Made by a program: the position numbers and the translations under genes. Below, in pieces: positions 25,112 to 32,725 of a DNA stretch of 34,111 nt; positions within the stretch are counted from its first letter, which is position 1; every line of letters begins with the position of its first letter. The stretch is taken from assembly GCA_009781635.1 (NCBI GenBank), contig WQXU01000026.1:1-34111 (forward strand), written 5' to 3'. The notes beneath the pieces are model-generated. The model saw nothing but the letters and a program-made list of their open reading frames with translations, ran no database searches and was not told the origin of the DNA. Source of the DNA: Treponema sp. (GTDB lineage: Bacteria > Spirochaetota > Spirochaetia > Treponematales > Breznakiellaceae).

Positions 25112-25530
25112 ACATTAACTTGCTGCGGCAATCCATTCATACATTTGCAGATGCAGCGTTCTCCCGTTCCGGCGGGCCGGGAGGACAAAATGTAAACAAG
25201 GTAAATACCAAAGTAACATTGAAGCTTCGTTTGGAAGAATTATCAGGGCTTTCCGAAACAGAGCTGGAGCAAATGAAATTTCTCCTTGCCAATCGCATTA
25301 ATGCAGACAATGAAATAATTATAACATCGGATGAGGAGCGTTCTCAGCGTATTAATCTTAAGAGGGCGTATTTCCGCATGGAAACAATGATCGCTGCCGC
25401 AGCAAGGCTCCCCAAGCGCCGTAAACCAACAAAACCAAGTAAAGCATCGAAGGAAAAGCGTCTGCAGGCAAAAAGAAGACAAAGTGATAAAAAGGCGGAA
25501 AGAAAAAATAACCGGTATACCCTGATTTAA
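25108..25530 (+). CDS. arfB: Ribosome rescue peptidyl-tRNA hydrolase ArfB (YaeJ)
   Basis: This 140-residue protein has the class I release-factor catalytic domain without codon-recognition domains. The motif SRSGGPGGQNVNKVNTKV is intact, with the catalytic GGQ at residues 25-27. The C-terminal tail (about 105-140, KRRKPTKPSKASKEKRLQAKRRQSDKK) is rich in Lys and Arg and would enter the empty mRNA channel of a stalled ribosome, as known for ArfB. It frees ribosomes stuck without a stop codon. The ATG overlaps the stop of the DUF4349 gene (ATGA, 25108-25111), so it is the last gene of the operon that starts with the antitoxin. The hairpin at 25508-25554 covers its end. Confidence 0.93.
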   Translation: MNINLLRQSIHTFADAAFSRSGGPGGQNVNKVNTKVTLKLRLEELSGLSETELEQMKFLLANRINADNEIIITSDEERSQRINLKRAYFRMETMIAAAARLPKRRKPTKPSKASKEKRLQAKRRQSDKKAERKNNRYTLI

Positions 25531-25554
25531 CCTTAATCAGAGCTTACCGGTTAT
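25508..25554. terminator. Large hairpin between convergent genes, possible bidirectional terminator
   Basis: ATAACCGGTA (25508-25517) pairs perfectly with TACCGGTTAT (25545-25554), and inside it CTGATT (25522-25527) pairs with AATCAG (25535-25540). It lies at the end of arfB and faces the META lipoprotein gene from the other strand. There is no T-run, so its termination efficiency is uncertain. It directly touches the parS site. Confidence 0.5.
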
Positions 25555-25569
25555 GTTTCACGTGAAACA
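25554..25569. promoter_or_regulatory. parS centromere site (ParB binding)
   Basis: TGTTTCACGTGAAACA is a perfect 16-bp palindrome and equals the bacterial parS consensus (TGTTNCACGTGAAACA). ParB loads here and spreads to organise and segregate the origin region with ParA and SMC. It lies between convergent genes, about 7 kb from the candidate oriC at 32499-32725, the expected distance. I found no second copy in the window. Confidence 0.93.
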
Positions 25570-25632
25570 TTTTTATATGGCAGAAGTCGCAAGATATTTA
25601 AAAATACACATGTATATACTTTTATCGTGTTT

Positions 25633-26094
25633 TTACAGCTCGAAAACCAGCCGAACATCATTGCCATCTTCGGTTTTTGAATTAATTTCAAGGTTTTTAT
25701 TCACAATATTCCATGAATACGCATTTTGTAAATATAGAAAATAGACGTGTTCCTGCAATTTTTCCGGTTGAATCAAAGACGCCATCATTGTTGAACGTAT
25801 GTCTTTTATCTCGATCCCCAGGTTTTCTCTAATAGAATACGGAGCGGAATACCGGTTCGGCGCTCCAACCCCGTTGATATTTTCGGCATCAAAGTTCAGG
25901 GTGTATATGTTTCCTATACTCTCTCTTCTAAGATCGTTTCGATCGTAGATGACAGTTCTGTTAACCGGCGAACCGCTGACATGAACCTGGATTAATTTCC
26001 ATTCTTTTCCTGTTACATTTGCAAAATTCGGAGCGCCTGCGCATCCTGATAAACAAATAGCAACTGCCAAAATTGAAATAGTAAATACCCTCAT
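25633..26094 (-). CDS. META-domain (HslJ-like) lipoprotein
   Basis: The 153-residue protein starts with a lipoprotein signal peptide ending in the lipobox LSGC (Cys near residue 18). It then shows the META/HslJ pattern: GKEWKLIQVHVSG near the front, YTLNFDAENINGVGAPNRYSAPYSIRENLGIEIKDIRSTMMA in the middle, and LEINSKTEDGNDVRLVFEL at the end. Such proteins sit in the periplasm or on a membrane surface and some are linked to stress or novobiocin resistance; the exact role is unknown. GAGGAG precedes the ATG, and the gene begins 18 bases after gyrA, so it is probably co-transcribed with it. Confidence 0.8.
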   Translation of the reverse strand: MRVFTISILAVAICLSGCAGAPNFANVTGKEWKLIQVHVSGSPVNRTVIYDRNDLRRESIGNIYTLNFDAENINGVGAPNRYSAPYSIRENLGIEIKDIRSTMMASLIQPEKLQEHVYFLYLQNAYSWNIVNKNLEINSKTEDGNDVRLVFEL

Positions 26095-26112
26095 TTTTAT
26101 CTCCTCTTTTTA

Positions 26113-28629
26113 CTAAGCGTCCTGAAACGGAAGCTCTGCTGCTACTTCTTCTGTATTTGTAGAATTTTCGTCTTCTTTAACAATCCTGTCAAGACCAATT
26201 ACAAAATCCGGCTTGTCAATGCTAAGCAGACGCACACCCTGCGCTGAACGGCCCATAACCCTTATTTCATTTACTTTAAGTTTTATCGACTTGCCCTGGC
26301 TTGTTATGCACATAATATCTTCATTTTCCAGTACATTAACGCAGCCGACAATTTCACCTGTTTTTTCTGTTACTGTATAGATTCTTTGACCGCCGGTGCC
26401 GCGTCCATGCGATGAAAACTCGCTAAACTCAACCCGTTTGCCGTAGCCGTATTCAGAAATGATCAGCATCTTTTCTGAAACAACAACCCTAAGCATTCCG
26501 GTCAGTTCATCGCCTTTTGCAAGCTTCATGCCGGTTACGCCGCGCGAGGAACGTCCCATTGCGCGGACATGATCCTCGTGAGTACGAAGAGCCTGCCCTC
26601 TGCGGGAGATAAGCACAACTTCATCGTTCCCCTTTGTTAAAAGAGCGCTGACAAGCTTGTCGCCGTCATCAAGATTTATTGCGACAATGCCCCTTGTTTT
26701 TGCATTGATAAATTCACTTGTTTTCACTTTTTTTACTACGCCGCACGCAGTACCCATAAAAAGATATTCGCTGTCGCTGAAGTCTTTCAGTGAAACAATC
26801 GCTGTGATATCTTCGTTTGGCGAGACTGTAAGCAGACTCTTGATGTGCGAGCCCTTGCTTGTGCGGCTGCCTTCGGGCAGTTCGTGGACTTTCATCCAGT
26901 ATGCTTTACCTGCGCTTGTAATAAACATAATGTACTCATGAGTAGAAGCGACAAAAATTTGTTCTACAAAATCATCCTCGGCAAGCTTAGCGCTTTGCAT
27001 ACCCTTGCCTCCGCGTCCCTGATTTTTATATGCAGAAACAGGTACTCGTTTTACATAACCAAGATTGGAAATGAGTATCATCATTTCTTCTTTTTTTATC
27101 AGATCTTCAATATTGATATTTTCAACTTCGCCTGCGATTATTTCGGTTCGCCTTTTGTCTCCGAATTTTTCGGCAATTTCCCTTGTCTCGTCTTTTATTA
27201 CTCCGCGTAATTTTTTTTCATCTGCAAGCAGGGATTTATAGTATGCGATGCGTGTTTTTAATTCTGAAAGTTCCTGTTCAATCTTTTCAACTTCAAGGCT
27301 TGTAAGCCGCCCAAGACGCATTTCAACAATCGCCTCAGATTGAGCTTCGGAGAGCAGGAAGCGTTCCTGTAACTTAAGCCGCGCAGTTGCAACATCGCGG
27401 CTTGCTTTTATGATAGCGATAACTTCATCGATATTTGCAAGCGCAATAATAAGCCCTTCAAGGATATGTGCGCGCTCCTCGGCTTTACGTAAATCATAAC
27501 GGGTCCGGCGGGTCACTACATCAATACGATGTTCTACAAAGTGGCGCACCAATTCTCTCAATGTGAGTAACTGCGGCTTACCCCCGGCAAGCGCCAGATT
27601 GATGATGCCAAATGTTGTTTGAAGCTGTGTATTCGAGAAAAGCTGATTTAATATTACTTTTACAATTGCGCCTTTTTTAAGCTCAACAACAATGCGTATA
27701 CCTTCACGGTCTGACTCGTCATTTGCATTTGCTATACCGTCAATGACTTTATCACGCATCAACTGGCCGATTTTTTCCAGCAGGAGGGCTTTGTTTACAT
27801 TGTAGGGAACTTCCGTAAAAACAATTTTTTCCTTGCCCTGTTTATTGGTTTCTATGTTAAACTTGCCGCGAACAAGCAGCTTGCCCCTTCCTGTTTTGTA
27901 GGCTTCTTTTATACCCTTTCGTCCGAATATTACACCGCCTGTCGGGAAATCCGGTCCCTGCACAAAACGCATTAGATCTTCGCTGCTGGCATCGGGATTG
28001 TCGATAAGCGCACAGATAGCATCACAGACTTCGCCAAGGTTATGAGGCGCCATGTTTGTTGCCATACCTACTGCTATACCGCTTGCGCCGTTAATCAAAA
28101 GATTTGGAATTGCAGAGGGCATAACCGTTGGCTCTTTTAATGATTCATCGTAGTTTGGCGCAAAATCCACAGTTTCCTTGTGAAGATCCTGCATAACTTC
28201 ATCGCCAACTTTTGATATCTTCGCCTCGGTATAGCGCATGGCCGCCGGAGGATCATCGTCAATAGAGCCGAAATTCCCCTGGCCTTTTATAAGCGGGTAA
28301 CGAAGGGAAAAGTCCTGCGCCATGCGTACAAGTGCATCGTACAGTGACAAATCGCCGTGCGGATGATATTTACCCATCGCATCGCCGACTATAAGCGCAC
28401 TCTTCTTTGTCGCTCCGCCCGGGCGCAGCCCCAGATTATCCATGGAGTAAAGAAGCCGCCTGTGAACCGGTTTAAGGCCGTCTCTTACATCCGGCAGGGC
28501 GCGGCTTACAATAACTGACATTGCATAATTGAGGTAGTCTGTTTTTACTTCGTCTTCTATCGCTATAGGGATAACCTTACCGGAAGGCAAGCTGCCCGGT
28601 AAAACATCAGTTGTGTTCGTCTTGGCCAA
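26113..28629 (-). CDS. gyrA: DNA gyrase subunit A
   Basis: This 838-residue protein is the cutting and rejoining subunit that introduces negative supercoils together with GyrB. The catalytic tyrosine is Y133 ([10 protein letters not shown]). The C-terminal beta-pinwheel carries a GyrA-box QGRGGKG (537-543), which separates gyrase from topoisomerase IV; the usual second Arg/Lys is Gly here. The quinolone-binding helix reads [18 protein letters not shown], so the position equal to E. coli Ser83 is Leu94, while Asp87 is kept (D98). The start is TTG at 28629 with AAGGA upstream. gyrB is not adjacent, as I recall for Treponema pallidum. A lipoprotein gene follows after 18 bases. Confidence 0.97.
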   Translation of the reverse strand: MAKTNTTDVLPGSLPSGKVIPIAIEDEVKTDYLNYAMSVIVSRALPDVRDGLKPVHRRLLYSMDNLGLRPGGATKKSALIVGDAMGKYHPHGDLSLYDALVRMAQDFSLRYPLIKGQGNFGSIDDDPPAAMRYTEAKISKVGDEVMQDLHKETVDFAPNYDESLKEPTVMPSAIPNLLINGASGIAVGMATNMAPHNLGEVCDAICALIDNPDASSEDLMRFVQGPDFPTGGVIFGRKGIKEAYKTGRGKLLVRGKFNIETNKQGKEKIVFTEVPYNVNKALLLEKIGQLMRDKVIDGIANANDESDREGIRIVVELKKGAIVKVILNQLFSNTQLQTTFGIINLALAGGKPQLLTLRELVRHFVEHRIDVVTRRTRYDLRKAEERAHILEGLIIALANIDEVIAIIKASRDVATARLKLQERFLLSEAQSEAIVEMRLGRLTSLEVEKIEQELSELKTRIAYYKSLLADEKKLRGVIKDETREIAEKFGDKRRTEIIAGEVENINIEDLIKKEEMMILISNLGYVKRVPVSAYKNQGRGGKGMQSAKLAEDDFVEQIFVASTHEYIMFITSAGKAYWMKVHELPEGSRTSKGSHIKSLLTVSPNEDITAIVSLKDFSDSEYLFMGTACGVVKKVKTSEFINAKTRGIVAINLDDGDKLVSALLTKGNDEVVLISRRGQALRTHEDHVRAMGRSSRGVTGMKLAKGDELTGMLRVVVSEKMLIISEYGYGKRVEFSEFSSHGRGTGGQRIYTVTEKTGEIVGCVNVLENEDIMCITSQGKSIKLKVNEIRVMGRSAQGVRLLSIDKPDFVIGLDRIVKEDENSTNTEEVAAELPFQDA

Positions 28630-28675
28630 TTTATATATCCTTAGTTTGAGAAAAATTATGAATTAGACAAGGCTC

Positions 28676-28704
28676 ATTGTATCATTTTTAATTATTTTAG
28701 TCAC
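28676..28704 (-). promoter_or_regulatory. Likely gyrA promoter
   Basis: On the minus strand GTGACT (28704-28699), 17 bases, TACAAT (28681-28676), with TGA just before the -10 as an extended element. The leader would be about 40 bases long. Confidence 0.5.
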
Positions 28705-28765
28705 GCCTGTATACGCTTTGCATTAAAGGCAGATATTTAGTTTTTCCTGCAGACCGGCAGTTTAT

Positions 28766-29251
28766 CTACCGTTTTTCCCTGTCGGAAATTGTCTGTCCCA
28801 GCTTTTTAAGGGTTTCTTTTAATTCTTCGTCATTAATGGCATCTATACCTTTTACAGCAAAGCCGGTGACTTCTGGCTCTTCTTTTAAAACGGGCGCTTC
28901 AATCTCTTTAGCAGTTTGTGTTTTTTCATCATTTTGGTTTTTATCCTGCGTTTTACCCTGCCCCAGTATTAAGGCAATGCCGGATATTTCAAGTTCCGGA
29001 AACCGGCAGCGAAAATCATTTAACAGCTTGCTTTGTTTTGTTTGTAAAATCTGTTTCCAGCCCGGGTGATCCATTTCAACTAACAGAATGCCCTTATCAA
29101 GGTCTTTTATGCGGGAATGATCCGCCGCAGCTGCAATTCCGTTTTTTGCGGTTATATCTGTCCAGGAATCAAAAAGTTTTGAGCAGCCCTGGGCTTTTTT
29201 CATGAACCGCTCGTCAAAGAGAGCGGATAGTATATCGCCGGCTTTTTTCAT
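28766..29251 (-). CDS. dciA: DUF721 protein, probable replicative helicase-loading factor DciA
   Basis: The 161-residue protein has an N-terminal DUF721 domain (about 1-95): LFDSWTDITAKNGIAAAADHSRIKDLDKGILLVEMDHPGWKQILQTKQSKLLNDFRCRFPELEISGIALILG. This fold (W...iA.h...i..l..g.L.v......W...L) is that of DciA, which helps load DnaB helicase in bacteria lacking DnaC/DnaI. The C-terminal half is charged and probably disordered. The position close to dnaA, dnaN and recF agrees. No good ribosome binding site precedes the ATG; the OmpA-lipoprotein gene ends 63 bases upstream. Confidence 0.82.
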   Translation of the reverse strand: MKKAGDILSALFDERFMKKAQGCSKLFDSWTDITAKNGIAAAADHSRIKDLDKGILLVEMDHPGWKQILQTKQSKLLNDFRCRFPELEISGIALILGQGKTQDKNQNDEKTQTAKEIEAPVLKEEPEVTGFAVKGIDAINDEELKETLKKLGQTISDREKR

Positions 29252-29314
29252 TTATTAAACTATTAAACGTTGCGGCCTCCTGCCCTTTTGCTGCAAAAGA
29301 CCGCACTTATTAAC

Positions 29315-30208
29315 TTATCTTGCCAACAGGAATTCCACGCGGCGGTTCTTCCAGTTTTCTTCAGAGTCATCGTAATCGGCAACTGTTCTGTCTCCGCCAA
29401 CGCCTATAGCGCTTAGCCGCTGCCTGCTAATGCCGTTATTGTTAACAAGAAAATCTACAACCGCTCTTGCTCTTTGTTCGCTTAAGTTTCTAAGGATTGA
29501 GTTTTCATTGGTTCGTTGTGTTGTATTCGGCGGAGTAGTCGGATTAGCATGACCTTCTACAATTATCCTGTAATCGCCGAACTTGTTCAGCGCTCTTGCT
29601 ATCATGTTCATTATTCTTGTATTGGCTCTTTGTTCGTCCTGGCTTAAAAGATTAAAGTTTGCGGCGTTTGGAGGAAAAACAATGGAAGGAACAATTATTC
29701 TTAAATTATTTCCTTCCCGTCTTACAATAATATCAACTTCGATAATACCTTCTGTTACCGTGTTGTTTCCAAAAACATCATCAACAGATATTGTAAACCG
29801 GTAATCCATAGCGGACATAACCATTTCGCCGGATGTTCCCCTTCCGTTCCACTGCCATGCCGCAGGCGGAGTTCCCGTTCCGCTTTGTTCAAAGAAAGCG
29901 CGGCGCTGACGTCCCTGGCGCTCTCCAGCCTGGCGTTCCGTTGACTGCCCTGATGTCTGCTGCCGGTTTGGCTGAATTGTTATTGTCCAGTCCTTAATTT
30001 GAACAGGATGTTCAACAGCAATATTTATTGTCATTTTATCATCTTCAATATCCGGATCCGGACTGAATAATTCCGGTATAGTTACCGTTACTTTTGGCCC
30101 TGCATTCGGATTTTGAACAGGAGCGGGAGCCGGAGGCGGTGTTTGACACGATAGAGTGATGCCCGCAATCAATGCAATTGTTAAAATCAAAGCTAGAATC
30201 TTTTTCAT
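29315..30208 (-). CDS. OmpA-family lipoprotein (peptidoglycan-binding)
   Basis: The protein is 297 residues from ATG 30208 (MKKILALIL), which has AGGGG five to six bases upstream; an in-frame ATG at 30235 would add nine residues before the signal peptide. The lipoprotein signal ends ITLSC (Cys 21) and is followed by a Pro-rich linker. A middle beta domain (about 50-180) contains a Gln/Arg-rich insert (RQQTSGQSTERQAGERQGRQRR). The C-terminal OmpA domain (about 190-297) contains YRIIVEGHANPTTPPNTTQ, LSEQRARAVVDFLVNNNGI and NWKNRRVEFLL, the peptidoglycan-binding motif. It should link the outer membrane or lipid layer to the cell wall. It interrupts the recF-dciA order of the replication operon. 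Confidence 0.88.
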   Translation of the reverse strand: MKKILALILTIALIAGITLSCQTPPPAPAPVQNPNAGPKVTVTIPELFSPDPDIEDDKMTINIAVEHPVQIKDWTITIQPNRQQTSGQSTERQAGERQGRQRRAFFEQSGTGTPPAAWQWNGRGTSGEMVMSAMDYRFTISVDDVFGNNTVTEGIIEVDIIVRREGNNLRIIVPSIVFPPNAANFNLLSQDEQRANTRIMNMIARALNKFGDYRIIVEGHANPTTPPNTTQRTNENSILRNLSEQRARAVVDFLVNNNGISRQRLSAIGVGGDRTVADYDDSEENWKNRRVEFLLAR

Positions 30209-30261
30209 AAATACCCCTAATAATTTAGTAATCACCTTAAAAGCGATGTAAATATATTATT

Positions 30262-31383
30262 TTATATTTTTTTTTCCTTGTCCAGCACTAATATAAGGAT
30301 TCCGTTTTCAACCTTATACACAAGTGTATCGTCCTTTTGATAACGCTGGTACGGCTCTTCCGGAAGAAATGTATAAAAGGCCTGATCATAACCTGGCAAT
30401 ACAGAAAGAAATCTGCGTCTTTTTTCACCGTCCATTTCCAAAAGGACATCGTCAAGCAGCAGCACCGGTTTTTGATTCGTCTCCGCCGAATAACGGCATG
30501 CCTGGGCAGACCTTAAAAGCAGCGCCAAAAGCCTCTTTTGCCCCGTAGAAGCCTGTACTGTAAAGTCCGTGCCGTTATGCGCAAATTGATACCTGTCACG
30601 GTGCGGCCCTGAAAGGGAAATTCCTGCGGCAATATCTTTGGCGCGCTGCTGCTGCAAATGTTTATCAATATCATCACTTTTCCAGGATTGATTATATTGC
30701 ACTGTTACTCCATTTATGCCTGAGACTTCGTTATACAAGGGACAAAAAATACCGGAAAACTCTCCTGCGGCCCTTGATCTTTTTTCCATAATTTTTTGTC
30801 CGTATTCTGCAAACTGCGGATCCAGAGCATCCAGTATTGATTCAATGCAGCCGGAGCTTTTTCCCTGCGCATGATCGCGAAGGACAGTGTTACGCGATTT
30901 TAAAACACGGCGGTAGCGGCGAAAGTCCTCAAGATAAACAGGGTCATAAAGACTTAATGTCTGATCAAAAAACCAGCGCCGCCTCTCCGGGCTTCCGCTT
31001 ATAAACTCCATGTCTTCGTGGCAAAAGATAATACTTGGCGCGATAGAAAGAAGTTCCTTGCGATCTTCGGCCCGTTTGTTATTTATTAATACGATTTTTT
31101 TCCCGCTTTCGTATTTTACAAGTATTTCATCATTTATAGACTCTGATAATTTTACTTCTGCAGAAAAGTCCTTTTCACCGCTTTTTAACAAGGCGTTACT
31201 TGCCATTTCCGTGTCGCGGACAGCTCTAAAAGATGATGCATAAGCGCAAAAATACAGGGCTTCCAGAAAATTTGTTTTACCCTGTCCGTTTTCCCCAACA
31301 AGAAAAACATCCCTTGCTCCTGTAAAAACTTCTGAATCGCTTAAGTTTCTAAATGCAGTTGTCCGCAATGAAGAAAAAAACAT
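30262..31383 (-). CDS. recF: DNA replication and repair protein RecF
   Basis: This 373-residue SMC-like ATPase has Walker A GENGQGKT (30-37), the ISLSGPHRDRYQF segment, the ABC signature-like STGQKRLLALLLRSAQA and Walker B KPVLLLDDVLLEMD. RecF helps RecR and RecO load RecA at single-strand gaps, especially at stalled forks. It starts 14 bases after the dnaN stop codon and has no clear ribosome binding site, so translation probably continues from dnaN. Length and motifs are normal. Confidence 0.96.
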   Translation of the reverse strand: MFFSSLRTTAFRNLSDSEVFTGARDVFLVGENGQGKTNFLEALYFCAYASSFRAVRDTEMASNALLKSGEKDFSAEVKLSESINDEILVKYESGKKIVLINNKRAEDRKELLSIAPSIIFCHEDMEFISGSPERRRWFFDQTLSLYDPVYLEDFRRYRRVLKSRNTVLRDHAQGKSSGCIESILDALDPQFAEYGQKIMEKRSRAAGEFSGIFCPLYNEVSGINGVTVQYNQSWKSDDIDKHLQQQRAKDIAAGISLSGPHRDRYQFAHNGTDFTVQASTGQKRLLALLLRSAQACRYSAETNQKPVLLLDDVLLEMDGEKRRRFLSVLPGYDQAFYTFLPEEPYQRYQKDDTLVYKVENGILILVLDKEKKI

Positions 31384-31397
31384 CTTATACTATGCAA

Positions 31398-32498
31398 TTA
31401 CGATTGCATTGGCATAACTATGTGGAAAAAGTCTTTTTCCGGAACAGGTTCTATTGTTATGGCCTTAATGGCGCTGCTGAATTTTACCTTAATTTCATCT
31501 TCTGTCATTATTTTAAAAGGCTCTTCCAAATAACGGTAGTTAAGCGCAATATTTATATCCTCTCCGTCATATTTGCATGGAATTTCATCTTCTACAGTTC
31601 CTAGTTCGCTTTCATCAGAATAGACAGACATTCTGCCGGGTGAAACGCCAAGAAAAATTCTGTGGGATTTTTTTTCAACCATAAGCGATACGCGGCGCAA
31701 AGCAGCCAGCATTTCTTCGCGTTTTACTGAGAGGCTGAACTCCTGCTTGTCCGGAATAACTTTTTTGTAATTGGGAAACATTCCTTCAATCAATACAGAC
31801 GAAAATTGATACGATGCAAAATTAATAAAAATCATTTTATCACTTATTGAAATATTAATAAGTCCTTCGTCTCCCGATCTTTTTATAACTGTTTGAAGAA
31901 TCTTGGGCGGAATAATAATTCCCTGAAAGTCCTTTATTTTTTTATCAGCCGTTTTTCCGATAAAAGCAAGGCGTCTTCCGTCTGTTGCTACCATATTTAT
32001 TTTATCTTCGCTTTTTTCAAGATATACGCCGTTCATAAAATAACGTGTTTCATCATCTGACACTGCAAAAACGCTTTGCTGTACCATCTCTTTAAAATCC
32101 TTAATAGGCATTTCAAAAAATTTTTCAGAAGAAACAGGGAGCGCCGGAAATTTATCGGATGCTATACTTTTTAATTTATATTCAGGTTTTTTCTTTGTAG
32201 TTGGTTTAATAATTGCCACGTTATCTTTTTGTAAAAATTCAATTTCATCATGGGGAAATGAATTTATAATACCTAAAAATTTATCACCGTAAACAGTTGT
32301 CGATCCGCTCTCTATTACATTAACAGGCACTTCGGTCTGAAAATTTACTTTCATATCCTTGGCTTTAATAATCAAACTGTTATTTACAGCTTCCAGGTAG
32401 ATATTCGACAATATTAAAACAGCGTTTTTTGAAGATATTATTTCCTGCGCTATGGAAATTTCTTTTAGAAGTACTTCTTTATTGCATGTAAACTTCAT
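31398..32498 (-). CDS. dnaN: DNA polymerase III sliding clamp (beta subunit)
   Basis: The 366-residue protein has the three-domain clamp fold: KFTCNKEVLLKEISIAQEIISSKNAVLILSNIYLEA at the N-terminus, FFEMPIKDFKEMVQQSVFAVSDDETRYFMNGVYLE and MVATDGRRLA in the middle, and the C-terminal end FFHIVMPMQS, a normal clamp ending of the MPMR type. It tethers polymerase III to DNA and binds DnaE, MutS and others. GAGGAGG lies seven bases before the ATG. It is separated from dnaA by the 227-base candidate origin and is followed by recF. Confidence 0.97.
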   Translation of the reverse strand: MKFTCNKEVLLKEISIAQEIISSKNAVLILSNIYLEAVNNSLIIKAKDMKVNFQTEVPVNVIESGSTTVYGDKFLGIINSFPHDEIEFLQKDNVAIIKPTTKKKPEYKLKSIASDKFPALPVSSEKFFEMPIKDFKEMVQQSVFAVSDDETRYFMNGVYLEKSEDKINMVATDGRRLAFIGKTADKKIKDFQGIIIPPKILQTVIKRSGDEGLINISISDKMIFINFASYQFSSVLIEGMFPNYKKVIPDKQEFSLSVKREEMLAALRRVSLMVEKKSHRIFLGVSPGRMSVYSDESELGTVEDEIPCKYDGEDINIALNYRYLEEPFKIMTEDEIKVKFSSAIKAITIEPVPEKDFFHIVMPMQS

Positions 32499-32725
32499 TT
32501 TTAGTCCTCCTCTTATTATTATATTAATATATATATACAGTAGTAATAGTAATAGACAGTATAATATGTGGAAAAATCAGTTATTTCTATACCTGCTGTA
32601 CACTTACTGCCTTAATAAGTAAAGGTTAATCATGCAATGTTTTCCACAATTTCTACAAGCCTGACAAAAAGCCTGTCTTATACCCAGGCTTTTACTATCT
32701 TTTCCACATTATAATAACATCTTTT
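32499..32725. other. Candidate chromosomal replication origin (oriC) between dnaA and dnaN
   Basis: Three 9-mers TTTTCCACA, one base from the DnaA box TTATCCACA, lie at 32567-32575 (minus strand), 32640-32648 and 32700-32708 (plus strand). Beside the first box is TAGTAATAGTAATAG (32541-32555), five in-frame TAG/TAA triplets in the orientation expected of a DnaA-trio when read away from the box. Next to it is an A/T-only tract (about 32511-32537) suited to unwinding. The order box, trio, AT-rich tract resembles the Bacillus subtilis unwinding region, which also lies between dnaA and dnaN. The G/C stretch usually found between box and trio is weak here. Confidence 0.7.
32666..32691 (-). terminator. 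Rho-independent terminator after dnaA
   Basis: On the minus strand AAGCCTG (32691-32685), a nine-base loop, CAGGCTT (32675-32669) and then T residues down to 32666. It would end the dnaA transcript inside the origin region, so dnaN likely has its own promoter. Confidence 0.7.

Noticed and set aside
25553-25744. Small open frame beginning MFHVKHF
   Set aside because: Its start is just the translation of the parS palindrome, and the rest overlaps the META lipoprotein gene on the other strand.
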